From: an uncultured Eubacteriales bacterium
GTDB taxonomy: Bacteria; Bacillota; Clostridia; Oscillospirales; UBA644
Direction of reading: 5' to 3'
DNA length: 64,000 nucleotides
Assembly: GCA_900547165.1 (NCBI GenBank)
Contig: URFZ01000003.1
Location: 94,065-158,064, forward strand
A program made the position numbers and the translations under genes. Under the pieces are notes generated by a model. The model was not told the DNA's origin and searched no databases. It saw only the letters and a list, made by a program, of their open reading frames with translations. Below, piece by piece: positions 1 through 8,971 of the stretch. Each line of letters begins with the position of its first letter. The first letter of the stretch is position 1.

Positions 1-43
1 TTCATTACAGAAACCACAGGCTGAAAATACAAAGGCTTCGCAA

Positions 44-81
44 AATGCCCCGACAAAAGCAAAATGCTTCGTCGGGGCATT
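44..81 (-). terminator. Rho-independent terminator of the 2-oxoacid dehydrogenase operon
   Basis: An 11-bp perfect inverted repeat (44-54 with 71-81, arm AATGCCCCGAC) contains a second short stem in its loop. Read on the minus strand, the last arm ends in a run of four T. It lies 62 bases past the stop of the E1 gene, where the operon should end. Confidence 0.72.
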
Positions 82-142
82 GTTTACTTGTAAAAATCCG
101 TCAGCCTATGCGGCTTTTCGGATATTCAACTCTTTGTCCGAA

Positions 143-2611
143 TCAGACACCGAGCTTAGATCTTCTGAGCATCTCGTTATCCGTGAAGTTGTGAGTCGCG
201 GTATAGCCGGGAAGCGGAAGAATGCGCTCATGGATAGCGTCGATGATCCAATCAGCCTGCGGGAAGAAGTGCGTTTCAAGCTCGTGAGCGGGCGTGATCC
301 AGTTTCTGGAGCCGACAACCGTAACGGGAGCGTCAAGGTAATCGAATGCAAGAGACTGAATGTTGCAAGCCATGTCTTTGAGAACGGAGTTTCTTTCAAC
401 AGCGTCGGAAGCAAGCAGGATTCTGCCGGTCTTCTTAACGGACTCAATAACGAGGTCATAGTTGAACGGAACGATGGAACGTGCGTCGATAACTTCCGCG
501 GAAACATTGTACTTTTCCTGAAGAATATCAGCCGCTTCAAGCGCTTTGTAGAGCGTTGCGCCGACGGTAAGGATGGTGATATCCGTACCCTTTCTCTTGA
601 TATCGGGCTCGCCGAGAGGAATTTCGTAGTATTCGGTCGGAACTCCGCCTTCGTGGAATCTTTCGCCGAAGTCGTAAACTCTCTGGCTCTCGAAGAATAC
701 AACGGGGTCGGTTCCCGCAAGAGCGGAAGCCATAAGACCTCTTGCATCGTAAGGAGTTACGGGGAATACGGCCTTCAAGCCGGGAATGTGCGCGATAAGC
801 GCCGTCCAGTCCTGAGAGTGCTGTGCGCCGTACTTGGAGCCGACGGAAACACGGAGAACAACAGGCATTCTGAGAAGACCTGCGGACATGGACTGCCATT
901 TAGCCAACTGGTTGAAGATTTCGTCGCCTGCGCAACCTACGAAGTCGCAGTACATAAGTTCGATAACGGCACGGCCGCCTGCCATTGCATAACCAACGGC
1001 GGTACCAACGATAGCGGACTCGGAAATCGGGGAGTTGAACAATCTGTTATACGGAAGAGCCTCGGTAAGACCTCTGTATACGGCGTAAGCGCCGCCCCAA
1101 TCACGAACGTCTTCCCCGTAAGTGATGAGCGTCGGGTCTTTATAGAATCTGTCTACGATTGCTTCAAACAGAGCGTCACGAACCTGGAATACCTTGTTCT
1201 TGGAAACGGGTTTGCCGTCTTTGTCAAATGCGAAACGCTCTTTTCTTGCGATAGCCTGAACACGCGGGTTATCGGCAAGAGCCATACGAACTTCGGGTTC
1301 TCTGTCATCGAACTTTTCAACGTGCTCGTTGGAAAGCATGATCTTTTCGATCTGATCGGGAACAGTGAAGAGATCCATTCTCGGAGAGATCTTTTCATCA
1401 ACCGCCATCTTTGTGATCTTGGTGATAAGGTCTTTAACTTCGCCGTCGATAGCGGAGAACGCGTCTTTCTTTGCGACTTTCGCTTTAACGAGTTTGTCGC
1501 TGTAGCATTTAAGAACATCCTGCTCTTCCCAAGCCTTGACTTCTTCCGGAGTTCTGTAAGAACCGGAGTCGGAGGGAGAGTGACCGGTGTATCTGTAAGT
1601 AACGGTGTCGAGAAGTACGGGACCCTTGTTCTCTTTGATAAGAGCGATCTTTCTTCTCATTGCGTCGATAACGGCAAGAGGATTGTAACCGTCGATACGC
1701 TCTGCGTGCATCTGGTCGGGGTTGATACCCGCGCCGGCTCTTACGAGCAGACCGCCCCAAGGCATCGTTTCGCCGCTGGTCTGACCGCCCATGCCGTAGA
1801 AGTTGTTGAAGAAGTTGAAGATAACGGGAAGTCCTCCCTGGTAGGCTTCATCCCAAAGTTTGGTGAACTGGTCCATGGAGGAGAACATCATTGCTTCCCA
1901 AACAGGACCGCGTCCCATGGAGCCGTCGCCGATGTTGGAGATGCAGATACCGTTCTTTTTATTGACTTTCTTGAAGAGCGCCGCGCCTGCCGCGATGGTT
2001 GCGGAGCCGCCTACGATGGCGTTGTTCGGGTAAATGCCGAACGGGAGGAAGAAAGTGTGCATCGAACCGCCGAGACCTTTGTGGAAGCCGGTCTCTCTTG
2101 CAAAGATTTCCGCAAGAGCACCGTAAACGAGGAAGTCGATGGCAAGTTCTTTTGTGGATTTCTGATCTTTTTCAACGATCTTCAAAATTCTGCCGCCCAT
2201 GAAGTTCTTCATGTAGTCGTAAAGATCGCTGTCGGAAAGTTTGTTGATGGCGGACATACCTTTTGCAAGGATCTCGCCGTGGCTTCTGTGAGAGCCGAAA
2301 ATGTAATCGTCAACGCCGAGCAGGTAAGCCTGACCTACCGCAGACGCTTCCTGACCCATGGAAAGGTGTGCCGGGCCGGGGTTGGAATACTCGATACCGT
2401 TGTATTCGGACTTTGTCTTTATCGAGTAAAGCATGGTCTCGAACTCGCGGATAACCGCCATATCGTGATAGATACGCATGAAATCTTCGGTTGAGAAGTT
2501 TTTCTTTTCTTCGGCTATCGTTTTGTTGTACTGGTTAAGGTCGATGTCCTTAAAAGAGAGTTTGCCGGGTTTTCTCGCTTCGTTGGGATCGACGAATTGA
2601 CACTTAGGCAT
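143..2611 (-). CDS. 2-oxoacid dehydrogenase E1, alpha and beta subunits fused
   Basis: This 822-residue protein is the thiamine-diphosphate decarboxylase (E1) of a pyruvate or branched-chain type 2-oxoacid dehydrogenase complex. It joins both E1 chains. The alpha part covers about residues 40-460, with the ThDP/Mg motif GDG at 228-230 and NN at 269-270. The beta part starts near residue 478 (VFQVRDALFEAIVDRF) and ends in the usual transketolase C-terminal domain. Separate E1 chains are about 330-370 residues each, so the length fits a full fusion. The start ATG has AAAGGGG nine bases upstream. It is the last gene of a run with E2 and E3, 23 bases after the E3 stop. The substrate (pyruvate, branched-chain 2-oxoacid or acetoin) cannot be told from sequence alone. 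Confidence 0.93.
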   Translation of the reverse strand: MPKCQFVDPNEARKPGKLSFKDIDLNQYNKTIAEEKKNFSTEDFMRIYHDMAVIREFETMLYSIKTKSEYNGIEYSNPGPAHLSMGQEASAVGQAYLLGVDDYIFGSHRSHGEILAKGMSAINKLSDSDLYDYMKNFMGGRILKIVEKDQKSTKELAIDFLVYGALAEIFARETGFHKGLGGSMHTFFLPFGIYPNNAIVGGSATIAAGAALFKKVNKKNGICISNIGDGSMGRGPVWEAMMFSSMDQFTKLWDEAYQGGLPVIFNFFNNFYGMGGQTSGETMPWGGLLVRAGAGINPDQMHAERIDGYNPLAVIDAMRRKIALIKENKGPVLLDTVTYRYTGHSPSDSGSYRTPEEVKAWEEQDVLKCYSDKLVKAKVAKKDAFSAIDGEVKDLITKITKMAVDEKISPRMDLFTVPDQIEKIMLSNEHVEKFDDREPEVRMALADNPRVQAIARKERFAFDKDGKPVSKNKVFQVRDALFEAIVDRFYKDPTLITYGEDVRDWGGAYAVYRGLTEALPYNRLFNSPISESAIVGTAVGYAMAGGRAVIELMYCDFVGCAGDEIFNQLAKWQSMSAGLLRMPVVLRVSVGSKYGAQHSQDWTALIAHIPGLKAVFPVTPYDARGLMASALAGTDPVVFFESQRVYDFGERFHEGGVPTEYYEIPLGEPDIKRKGTDITILTVGATLYKALEAADILQEKYNVSAEVIDARSIVPFNYDLVIESVKKTGRILLASDAVERNSVLKDMACNIQSLAFDYLDAPVTVVGSRNWITPAHELETHFFPQADWIIDAIHERILPLPGYTATHNFTDNEMLRRSKLGV

Positions 2612-2634
2612 AATTTATAGTCCCCTTTCTTACA

Positions 2635-4011
2635 TTACACTTTGAATTGGAAAAGACCTTCGCGAAGTATCTCGCAAACGGTGGGATGCGGGAATATCAT
2701 CTGACGGAGTTCTTCAACTCTCATCTCGCTCTCAATCATAAACACCGCGCCGAAAATAATCTCGGACGCATAGTTGCCTATCATGTGAACGCCGATGATA
2801 TTGTGATACTTCTTGTCCATGACCATCTTGCAGATGCCGTCGTTGATACCGCCTTCGGTCTCGGCAACATATCTGCCCGAATATTTCATCGTCAGGTTAA
2901 CGACTTCATAGTCGATACCCTTCTGCTTGCAGCTGTCTTCGGTCTCGCCTACACAGCCGACTTCGGGAGTTGTATAGATAACGGACGGAACAGCCTCGTA
3001 TCTCATAACGTCCTTTTTGCCGAGCATGTTGTTTATCGCAACTTCGGACTCTCTGTAAGCAACGTGAGCAAGCATCATTTTACCGTTTACGTCGCCTGCG
3101 GCGTATACGTTCGGAACGTTGGTTCTGCAATATCTGTCAACCTTTATCGCGCCTCTTTCAACTTCGACGCCGATGGTTTCAAGTCCGATGTCCGCGCTGA
3201 CCGCTCTTCTGCCGATGGAAAGAAGAACTTTGTCTGCGGGAACGGATTCGGTCTTGCCATCTTTTTCATATTTAACGGCATCTGCTGTTACTTCCGTAAC
3301 TCTGCAGCCGAGGCAGAACTCAATGCCTTTCTTCTTATAGTTTTTAAGAAGAACATTGGAAATATCTTTGTCGGTCGGACCCGCTATCTTGTCGAGCATT
3401 TCGACAACGGTAACTTTGCTTCCGACACTGTTATAATAGGAAGCCATTTCAAGGCCGATAACACCGCCGCCGATAATGACGAGTTTTTCGGGAACGGCAT
3501 CAAGGCTGAGTATTTCTCTGTTTGTCAGAACAAAACCGCTTGCAACGCCCTCTTTGACACCCGGAATCGGGGGAACGACGGGTGCGGAGCCGGTTGCGAT
3601 AAGAAGTCTTTTCGTCGTCAGCTTTTCGCCGTTCACTTCAACCGCATATCCCTCGGGAGTTCTTCCCGCGATTTTGCCGACGCCTTCGATAACGGTGACT
3701 TTGTTGGCTTTCATAGCCGCACCGATACCCGCAACAAGCTGTTTGACCACCTTGTCTTTTCTTTCGACAACGAACTTATGGTCGTAGGAAACGTCGGCAG
3801 CTTTTACGCCGTACGCTTCGCCGTGTTTTGCATATTCAAGAGCCTTCGCGCAGTAAAGCAGCGATTTGGACGGAATACAGCCTTCGTTAAGGCAAACGCC
3901 GCCGAGCGCTCTTTTTTCGATAACGGCGGTAACAAGTCCTGCATGACCTGCGCGTTCCGCCGCAAGATAACCTGCGGGGCCGCCGCCGAGTACGATAAGA
4001 TCATAAACCAT
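2635..4011 (-). CDS. lpdA: Dihydrolipoyl dehydrogenase (E3)
   Basis: A flavoprotein that reoxidises the dihydrolipoyl arm of E2 and passes electrons to NAD+. The 458-residue length is typical. The FAD-binding GGGPAG is at 9-14, the redox-active disulfide is Cys40 and Cys45 (GGVCLNEGCIPSK), and the catalytic His442-Glu447 pair is at the C-terminus (HPTVCE). A second GGGVIG motif binds NAD. The gene starts 12 bases after the E2 stop, and its AGGAGG ribosome site overlaps the E2 stop codon (TAGGAGG), which suggests coupled translation. Residue 38 is Val where many homologues have Thr; otherwise the motif is intact. Confidence 0.96.
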   Translation of the reverse strand: MVYDLIVLGGGPAGYLAAERAGHAGLVTAVIEKRALGGVCLNEGCIPSKSLLYCAKALEYAKHGEAYGVKAADVSYDHKFVVERKDKVVKQLVAGIGAAMKANKVTVIEGVGKIAGRTPEGYAVEVNGEKLTTKRLLIATGSAPVVPPIPGVKEGVASGFVLTNREILSLDAVPEKLVIIGGGVIGLEMASYYNSVGSKVTVVEMLDKIAGPTDKDISNVLLKNYKKKGIEFCLGCRVTEVTADAVKYEKDGKTESVPADKVLLSIGRRAVSADIGLETIGVEVERGAIKVDRYCRTNVPNVYAAGDVNGKMMLAHVAYRESEVAINNMLGKKDVMRYEAVPSVIYTTPEVGCVGETEDSCKQKGIDYEVVNLTMKYSGRYVAETEGGINDGICKMVMDKKYHNIIGVHMIGNYASEIIFGAVFMIESEMRVEELRQMIFPHPTVCEILREGLFQFKV

Positions 4012-4023
4012 TTGTCAATCCTC

Positions 4024-5373
4024 CTATTTCGCAAGAAGAAGAGAGAAGTTCTCAAGGTTCTTGCAAAGCGCTTGCAGGAATTTCGCGGCGGGCGCGCCGT
4101 CAAGTGCTCTGTGGTCGAACGTAAGAGAAAGTCCCATCGCCTTGTAAGGAACGAGTTGACCGTTTACGACTTTGACTTTTGTCGTGATGGTGTCAACACC
4201 GAGAATACCGGTCTGCGGCGGGTTGATAACGGGAGTGAAAGATTCGATTCCCATTGCGCCGAGATTGGTAACGGTGAACGAACCGCCGGTCAAAAGATCG
4301 GGGTTGATAGAACCGTTCTGTGCGTCGGTGATAACCGCTTTTGCCGCCTTGGAGAGGTCGTTCAGAGACAGAGTTTCCGCCTTGAATACGGTCGGAACCA
4401 TAAGTCCTCTCGGAGTGTCAACGGCAATACCGAGGTTGACATGATTGAAAAATACCATTTTGTCGTCGTAGAAGTGCGCATTCAGTTCGCGGAAAGCGGG
4501 AAGCGTCTTTGCAACGGCAAAGAGGATAATATCGTTAAGCGTAATGTTCGCAAAGCCGAGCGCGTCTTTGTTTTCCTTGACTTTGGCTCTGAATGCGGAA
4601 ATCTCGGTTGCGTCGAACGACGTGTTGAGAGTAAGCTGAGCCATCTCGGAAAGAGACTTGTGCATGGATTTTGCGATAACTTTTCTGATGTTCGGGAGTT
4701 TTTCTTCAACAAACTCGGGAACATCGGATGCCGCGGTCTGTGCAGCCTGAGCGGGTGCGGCGGGAGCGGTAAGATCGGAAACGCGAACTCTGCCGCCGAT
4801 ACCGGTGCCGTCAACTTTTGCGTCAAGACCGAGATAACCGTTCATCGCGGCGGGCGTTGCGCCTATACCGCTTTCGGCAAGAGCTCTGACGTCTCTTTCG
4901 ATAATTCTTCCGTCCGGTCCGGTCGGAACGGCATATCTGTAATCGAGAGACTGTTTCTGCGCAAGAGCCTTCGCTCTCGGAGAAATCTTAACAAAGCCTT
5001 CTGCAGCCTCGTCCTTTGCGGCGGGTTCCGCAACCGCAACGGGCGCGGAGGGTTCATCTTTCTTTACTTCCGCAGCGGGCGCGGAGGACTCTTCCTGAGC
5101 GGCGCCCTGAGGTCTGAACTGAGAAACATCTTCGCCCTCGTTACCAATAACGCAGACGTTCAGAAGACACTCAACGTCGTCTCCCTCTTCGAAGAACGTT
5201 TCAAGCAGCGTGCCGGCGACCGTAGCCTCCTCGTCGAAAGCGGCTTTATCCGTCTCATAAGAGAAAAGGATATCTCCGACAGCTACGGCATCGCCCTTAT
5301 GTTTATGCCATTTCGTAATGATACAGCTTTCAACAGACTGTCCCTGTCTCGGCATAATTACAGGTGTTGCCAT
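4024..5373 (-). CDS. Dihydrolipoamide acyltransferase (E2) of 2-oxoacid dehydrogenase complex
   Basis: The core acyltransferase of the complex, 449 residues. One N-terminal lipoyl domain (1-80) carries the lipoylation site in ETDKA (Lys43). A linker rich in Ala, Pro and Glu follows. The peripheral subunit-binding domain is around 132-170 (ISPRAKALAQ). The catalytic domain ends with the DHRALDG motif containing active-site His421 and Asp425. A second charged/Ala linker (about 180-220) separates the binding and catalytic domains. The start ATG is preceded by AAGGAAG. It is the first E-component gene after the zinc dehydrogenase and is followed closely by lpdA. No lipoate ligase or lipoyl synthase gene is in the window. 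Confidence 0.94.
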   Translation of the reverse strand: MATPVIMPRQGQSVESCIITKWHKHKGDAVAVGDILFSYETDKAAFDEEATVAGTLLETFFEEGDDVECLLNVCVIGNEGEDVSQFRPQGAAQEESSAPAAEVKKDEPSAPVAVAEPAAKDEAAEGFVKISPRAKALAQKQSLDYRYAVPTGPDGRIIERDVRALAESGIGATPAAMNGYLGLDAKVDGTGIGGRVRVSDLTAPAAPAQAAQTAASDVPEFVEEKLPNIRKVIAKSMHKSLSEMAQLTLNTSFDATEISAFRAKVKENKDALGFANITLNDIILFAVAKTLPAFRELNAHFYDDKMVFFNHVNLGIAVDTPRGLMVPTVFKAETLSLNDLSKAAKAVITDAQNGSINPDLLTGGSFTVTNLGAMGIESFTPVINPPQTGILGVDTITTKVKVVNGQLVPYKAMGLSLTFDHRALDGAPAAKFLQALCKNLENFSLLLAK

Positions 5374-5411
5374 AAAATCACTTCCTTAATGAATTATTTT
5401 TTTATGAAACA

Positions 5412-5443
5412 GGTACAGAGGACCGTTTCCGCTCCCCTGTACC
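5412..5443. other. Hairpin between the zinc dehydrogenase and E2 genes
   Basis: GGTACAG at 5412-5418 pairs with CTGTACC at 5437-5443, with two or three further inner pairs. Neither side has a clear T run in the direction of transcription, so it is a poor terminator. It may be an intercistronic processing or stability element that adjusts E2-E3-E1 output relative to the upstream gene. Confidence 0.35.
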
Positions 5444-5450
5444 GTTAATG

Positions 5451-6719
5451 TCATATTTCTTTTGCGTTCGCAAGCAGATACTTTTCAGCCTCTGCGCACC
5501 ACAGACCGTTGTGAGCCTTGGTTATCTTTGCAAGTTCGGCAAAGAACGGATCGTGCTTTCCGACATCTTCAAAATCGGCAATTGCGGTCAACGGGATATT
5601 TTTATGCGTGTAAATGAGCTTCTTGCCGCCGGGGATCTTGTCAAGATTGATCGTCGTTTCAACAACAGCGTTAAGACCGCCGACGTGGGTTATCATAGCC
5701 GCGGGGTTGATGGTTCCGGTCTCCATAAGTTTAAGAGACTCTTTCATATCGTCCGTGTTGCCGCCGCTGGTTCCGACAACGTGGGTGGAACTGTAATGCA
5801 CGTTGTAGAAGTTGAACATCGCGGAGAAGTCCGTCTTGGTCGGACCCGCAAAGAAGTTCAGACATCCGTCTTTTGCAAGAATAGCGTCAGCCTGTTCAAC
5901 AACAGCCTTAACGGGAGCAAAGGCAAAGACATCGTTGAAGCCTTTTCCGTCGGGAGTAAGGCTCTTCAAGTATGCAACGGGGTCAGCCTGCTCTGCGGTA
6001 TTGACATACATAAGTTTTACGCCGTGCGCGGCAGCATCTTCAACGGTGAAGATGGACGCAGCTCTTTCAAGTCTTGCGGTGTCAATGTCCGTAACAACGA
6101 GAAGAGACGGTCTTCTGTCGCAATGCATGGCGTAGTCTATCGCGCCCATGCCCATGGGACCAGCACTTGCAAGGAGAGCAAGAGAACCGCCCTCAACGAT
6201 ACCCATGGAGTGAACGTAAGAGCCCTGCGTTGTGTGGTAGTTTGCGTGATAACCGCCGACGATGCAACTCATCGGCTCGGCAAGAGAACCGTAGAAGAAT
6301 GCTTCACCCGCATAATCAAGCAGGCAGTTGCTTTCCATAACGCAAGCGGGAATTACGATATACTGGGAATCGCCGCCGATGTATCTGAAAGAATAACCGG
6401 GAGCGGCATAGGGGTCGTTCGGAAGGTTCATTGCCGGCTGAATGGAGAATTTCTCGCCCGCCTTGAACTTGTCCTGCCATTTTGCGCCGACTTTCATAAT
6501 TTCGCCGCAAAATTCGTGACCGATGATAATAGGTTCCTCGGCAATATTGTTGGGAACACGTTTGTGATCCGCGCCCTGCATTGCCGCTTTATGAGAAGAC
6601 ATACAAATACTGTCGGATACGACTTTTGCAAGAATCTCGTCGTCTTTGATTTCGGGAAGTTCGAATTCGTCGAGTCTGAGGTCGTTCTTGCCGTAAAGTC
6701 TTACAGCCTTGTTCAACAT
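5451..6719 (-). CDS. Zinc-type medium-chain alcohol dehydrogenase, SorE-like
   Basis: A 422-residue medium-chain dehydrogenase/reductase. The catalytic-zinc ligands are visible as Cys39 and His67-Glu68 (GHEFCGE), and the nucleotide-binding fold follows in the middle of the chain. The four-Cys structural-zinc lobe of classical alcohol dehydrogenases is absent. By overall look it resembles L-sorbose-1-phosphate reductase-like proteins, but I cannot name the substrate. It is the first gene after the strong promoter at 6752-6780 and lies 77 bases upstream of E2, so it probably shares a transcript with the 2-oxoacid dehydrogenase genes. That placement would suit a polyol or diol converted to a 2-oxo compound, which is inference. 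GGAGG precedes the ATG. Confidence 0.85.
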   Translation of the reverse strand: MLNKAVRLYGKNDLRLDEFELPEIKDDEILAKVVSDSICMSSHKAAMQGADHKRVPNNIAEEPIIIGHEFCGEIMKVGAKWQDKFKAGEKFSIQPAMNLPNDPYAAPGYSFRYIGGDSQYIVIPACVMESNCLLDYAGEAFFYGSLAEPMSCIVGGYHANYHTTQGSYVHSMGIVEGGSLALLASAGPMGMGAIDYAMHCDRRPSLLVVTDIDTARLERAASIFTVEDAAAHGVKLMYVNTAEQADPVAYLKSLTPDGKGFNDVFAFAPVKAVVEQADAILAKDGCLNFFAGPTKTDFSAMFNFYNVHYSSTHVVGTSGGNTDDMKESLKLMETGTINPAAMITHVGGLNAVVETTINLDKIPGGKKLIYTHKNIPLTAIADFEDVGKHDPFFAELAKITKAHNGLWCAEAEKYLLANAKEI

Positions 6720-6751
6720 TGGAAAATACCTCCGTATAATTATATATATAA

Positions 6752-6780
6752 ATTATATCAAATTTATAGTTAAAAGTCAA
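6752..6780 (-). promoter_or_regulatory. Sigma-A promoter of the dehydrogenase operon
   Basis: On the minus strand, TTGACT (6775-6780) and TATAAT (6752-6757) are separated by exactly 17 bases. They lie just upstream of the zinc dehydrogenase start and its ribosome site (CGGAGG). The region is AT rich. Confidence 0.85.
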
Positions 6781-6805
6781 TGGTAAACATACGAAAATGT
6801 GGATT

Positions 6806-7291
6806 TTACGACTGACTTTTCGTAATTTTTTTCTTTTTCTTCCGCAGTTCGCGAAGTTTCAGAAAATATTCATGGAGGAGTTCGTAGCACTTCTCTTCTT
6901 CATAGCCGAATTCGACGTTTACCTTATGGTTCAAACCCATTTTGGACAAGTCGCAAACGCTGCCGAAAGCTCCCGATTTTTCATCGTGAAGCCCGACATA
7001 AACGTTTTTTATTCTCGAATTCATAATCGCGCCGCCGCACATTGTACACGGCTCGAGCGTAACATACATATCGCAGTCGATAAGCCGCCAGCCGCCGAGT
7101 TTTTTGCAAGCACGGTTTATTGCCGTAATTTCAGCGTGTTTCAGGGCATTTTTGTCGTTTTCGCGCCTATTGTAGCCCGAAGCGATAACTTTACCGTCAT
7201 GAACAATGACGCACCCTACGGGAACATCGTCTATCGCACACGCCTTTTCGGCGCATTTGAGCGCACGGAGCATAAATTTGCGTTCGTACAT
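6806..7291 (-). CDS. tadA: tRNA-specific adenosine deaminase
   Basis: This enzyme deaminates A34 to inosine in tRNA-Arg(ACG). It has the zinc deaminase signature: HAE at 52-54, with the catalytic Glu54, and PCTMC at 81-85, with zinc ligands Cys82 and Cys85. The 161-residue length and a basic Lys-rich tail are usual for the family. I chose the ATG at 7291. It overlaps the argS stop as TGATG and stands eight bases from a GGAG. A GTG one codon upstream is the only alternative. It is the last gene of the run that starts at asp23. A weak hairpin (6790-6797 with 6817-6824) spans its stop codon. Confidence 0.95.
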   Translation of the reverse strand: MYERKFMLRALKCAEKACAIDDVPVGCVIVHDGKVIASGYNRRENDKNALKHAEITAINRACKKLGGWRLIDCDMYVTLEPCTMCGGAIMNSRIKNVYVGLHDEKSGAFGSVCDLSKMGLNHKVNVEFGYEEEKCYELLHEYFLKLRELRKKKKKITKSQS

Positions 7292-8961
7292 CACATATGC
7301 TCCGGTGCGGTGACTTTGATTATTCCGAGAACGTTTTCGAGCGTTTGTTTTACCGCCTTTATCAGAGCGATTCGCGCGTACATCTTATCGGATTCTTCGC
7401 ATTTGACACGACATCCGTTGTAAAAGCTGTGGAAAGAGGACGAAAGATCTACCGCGTATTTGGTCATAAGCGAAATATCATAGCTCTGCGCTGCCCGGAC
7501 AACCTCTCCTGTAAACAGAGCAAGCTGTTTGACAAGTGCTTTTTCCTGAGGTTCGCCGAGCGCCGACGTGCATTCGCGGTCACACGGAACGTTTTCATCT
7601 TTCAGACCCGCCAAAATGCTGCAAATACGCGCGTGCGCATACTGAACATAGTAAACGGGATTCTGATTTGTCTGCGAAACGGCAAGGTCAAGGTCAAAGT
7701 CAAAGTGAGAGTTCGGCTCACGCATATTGAAAAAGAAGCGTGCCGCATCTATGGGAACTTCTTCAAGCAATGTCACAAGTGTTATCGCCTTGCCCGAACG
7801 CTTGCTCTGCTTTGTAACCTCTCCGTCTTTGATAAGACGAACCATCTGAATAATAACGGCATCGAGTTTTGAAGCGTCAACTCCGAGCGCGGTAAGCGCG
7901 CCTTTAAGTCTCGGAACATAACCGTGGTGGTCTGCGCCGAGAACGTCTATTGCCTTGTCATATCCGCGTGTAACGAGTTTGTTGTAATGGTATGCAATGT
8001 CGGGAACAACGTAAGTGTAAAGTCCGTTTGAACGAACGAGAACGAAGTCTTTTTCACAACCGAATTCGGTCGCCTTGAACCAAACCGCTCCCTCTTGTTC
8101 ATAGGTATAGCCCGATTCAGTGAGCATTTCAACTACTTTTTGAGCCTGTCCGTCTTTGTAAAGTTCGCTTTCTCTGAACCAACGGTCGTATACGATACGG
8201 TATTTTTTCAGATCGCGTTCAAGCGCTTCCACGTTTTTCGGAAGCGCAAATGCAACAAGTGCCTTTTTACGTTCGGAATCTTCCGCCTCGACATATTTAT
8301 CGCCGTAAATTTCAGCAAATGCCTTTGCGTGTTCAACGATATCTTCGCCGTGATAAGAATCCTCGGGCATTTCGATGCCGTCTTTGAAAAGTTGCAGATA
8401 GCGGAGCGAAAGGCTCAAACCGAATTTTTCAATCTGATTACCCGCATCGTTGACATAAAACTCTCTGTCTGCTTTATAACCCGCAAAATTAAGAATGGAA
8501 GCAAGGCAGTCGCCGTTTGCGCCGCCGCGCGCATTTCCTATGTGCATGGGACCCGTCGGATTTGCGGAAACGAACTCAACAAGTACGCGCTTGCCCTCTC
8601 CGAAATCGCTCTTTCCGTAATTCTCACCCTCGGAAAGAATGCCGTCAACAACCGACTTCGAAAATTCGGGACTGAGTTTGAAGTTTATGAAAGCACCCGC
8701 AACGGAGACTTCGGAAAACCATGAATCGGTCGGAAGCCTGTCCACGATTTCTTTTGCTATCTGCTGCGGTGCTTTTCTGAAAACTCTCGCACCGAGCATA
8801 GCGGCATTGGTCGCAAAATCGCCGAAAGACGCATCTTTCGGAATCTCAACGGTAAATTCATATTTTTCAGCCTGCGGCAAAGCGCCGTCAGACTGTGCTT
8901 TTTCAATCGCGGCATTTACATTTGCCGTTATTTTTTCTTTTACCTGCTTAAAAAAATCCAT
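7291..8961 (-). CDS. argS: Arginyl-tRNA synthetase
   Basis: A class I aminoacyl-tRNA synthetase charging tRNA-Arg, about 556 residues. The N-terminal additional domain covers about 1-110. The HIGH-type motif appears as HIGN at 140-143, within NPTGPMHIGNARGG. The KMSKS region is relaxed (KQSKRSG), as in many ArgS proteins. The C-terminal DALR anticodon-binding domain ends the chain. I prefer the ATG at 8961 because a GAGAGG stands six bases before it. A TTG six bases further upstream sits directly on that site. The following gene, tadA, modifies one of the tRNAs this enzyme charges. Confidence 0.96.
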   Translation of the reverse strand: MDFFKQVKEKITANVNAAIEKAQSDGALPQAEKYEFTVEIPKDASFGDFATNAAMLGARVFRKAPQQIAKEIVDRLPTDSWFSEVSVAGAFINFKLSPEFSKSVVDGILSEGENYGKSDFGEGKRVLVEFVSANPTGPMHIGNARGGANGDCLASILNFAGYKADREFYVNDAGNQIEKFGLSLSLRYLQLFKDGIEMPEDSYHGEDIVEHAKAFAEIYGDKYVEAEDSERKKALVAFALPKNVEALERDLKKYRIVYDRWFRESELYKDGQAQKVVEMLTESGYTYEQEGAVWFKATEFGCEKDFVLVRSNGLYTYVVPDIAYHYNKLVTRGYDKAIDVLGADHHGYVPRLKGALTALGVDASKLDAVIIQMVRLIKDGEVTKQSKRSGKAITLVTLLEEVPIDAARFFFNMREPNSHFDFDLDLAVSQTNQNPVYYVQYAHARICSILAGLKDENVPCDRECTSALGEPQEKALVKQLALFTGEVVRAAQSYDISLMTKYAVDLSSSFHSFYNGCRVKCEESDKMYARIALIKAVKQTLENVLGIIKVTAPEHM

Positions 8962-8971
8962 TTCCAACCTC

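Noticed and set aside
80..2494. 804-residue open frame on the plus strand
   Set aside because: It is exactly antisense to the E1 fusion gene, has no ribosome site or family motif, and its composition mirrors the complementary codons.
2647..5448. 933-residue open frame on the plus strand
   Set aside because: Antisense to E3 and E2 genes that carry all catalytic motifs. Long antisense frames are common here because the codon bias of the real genes leaves few stops opposite.
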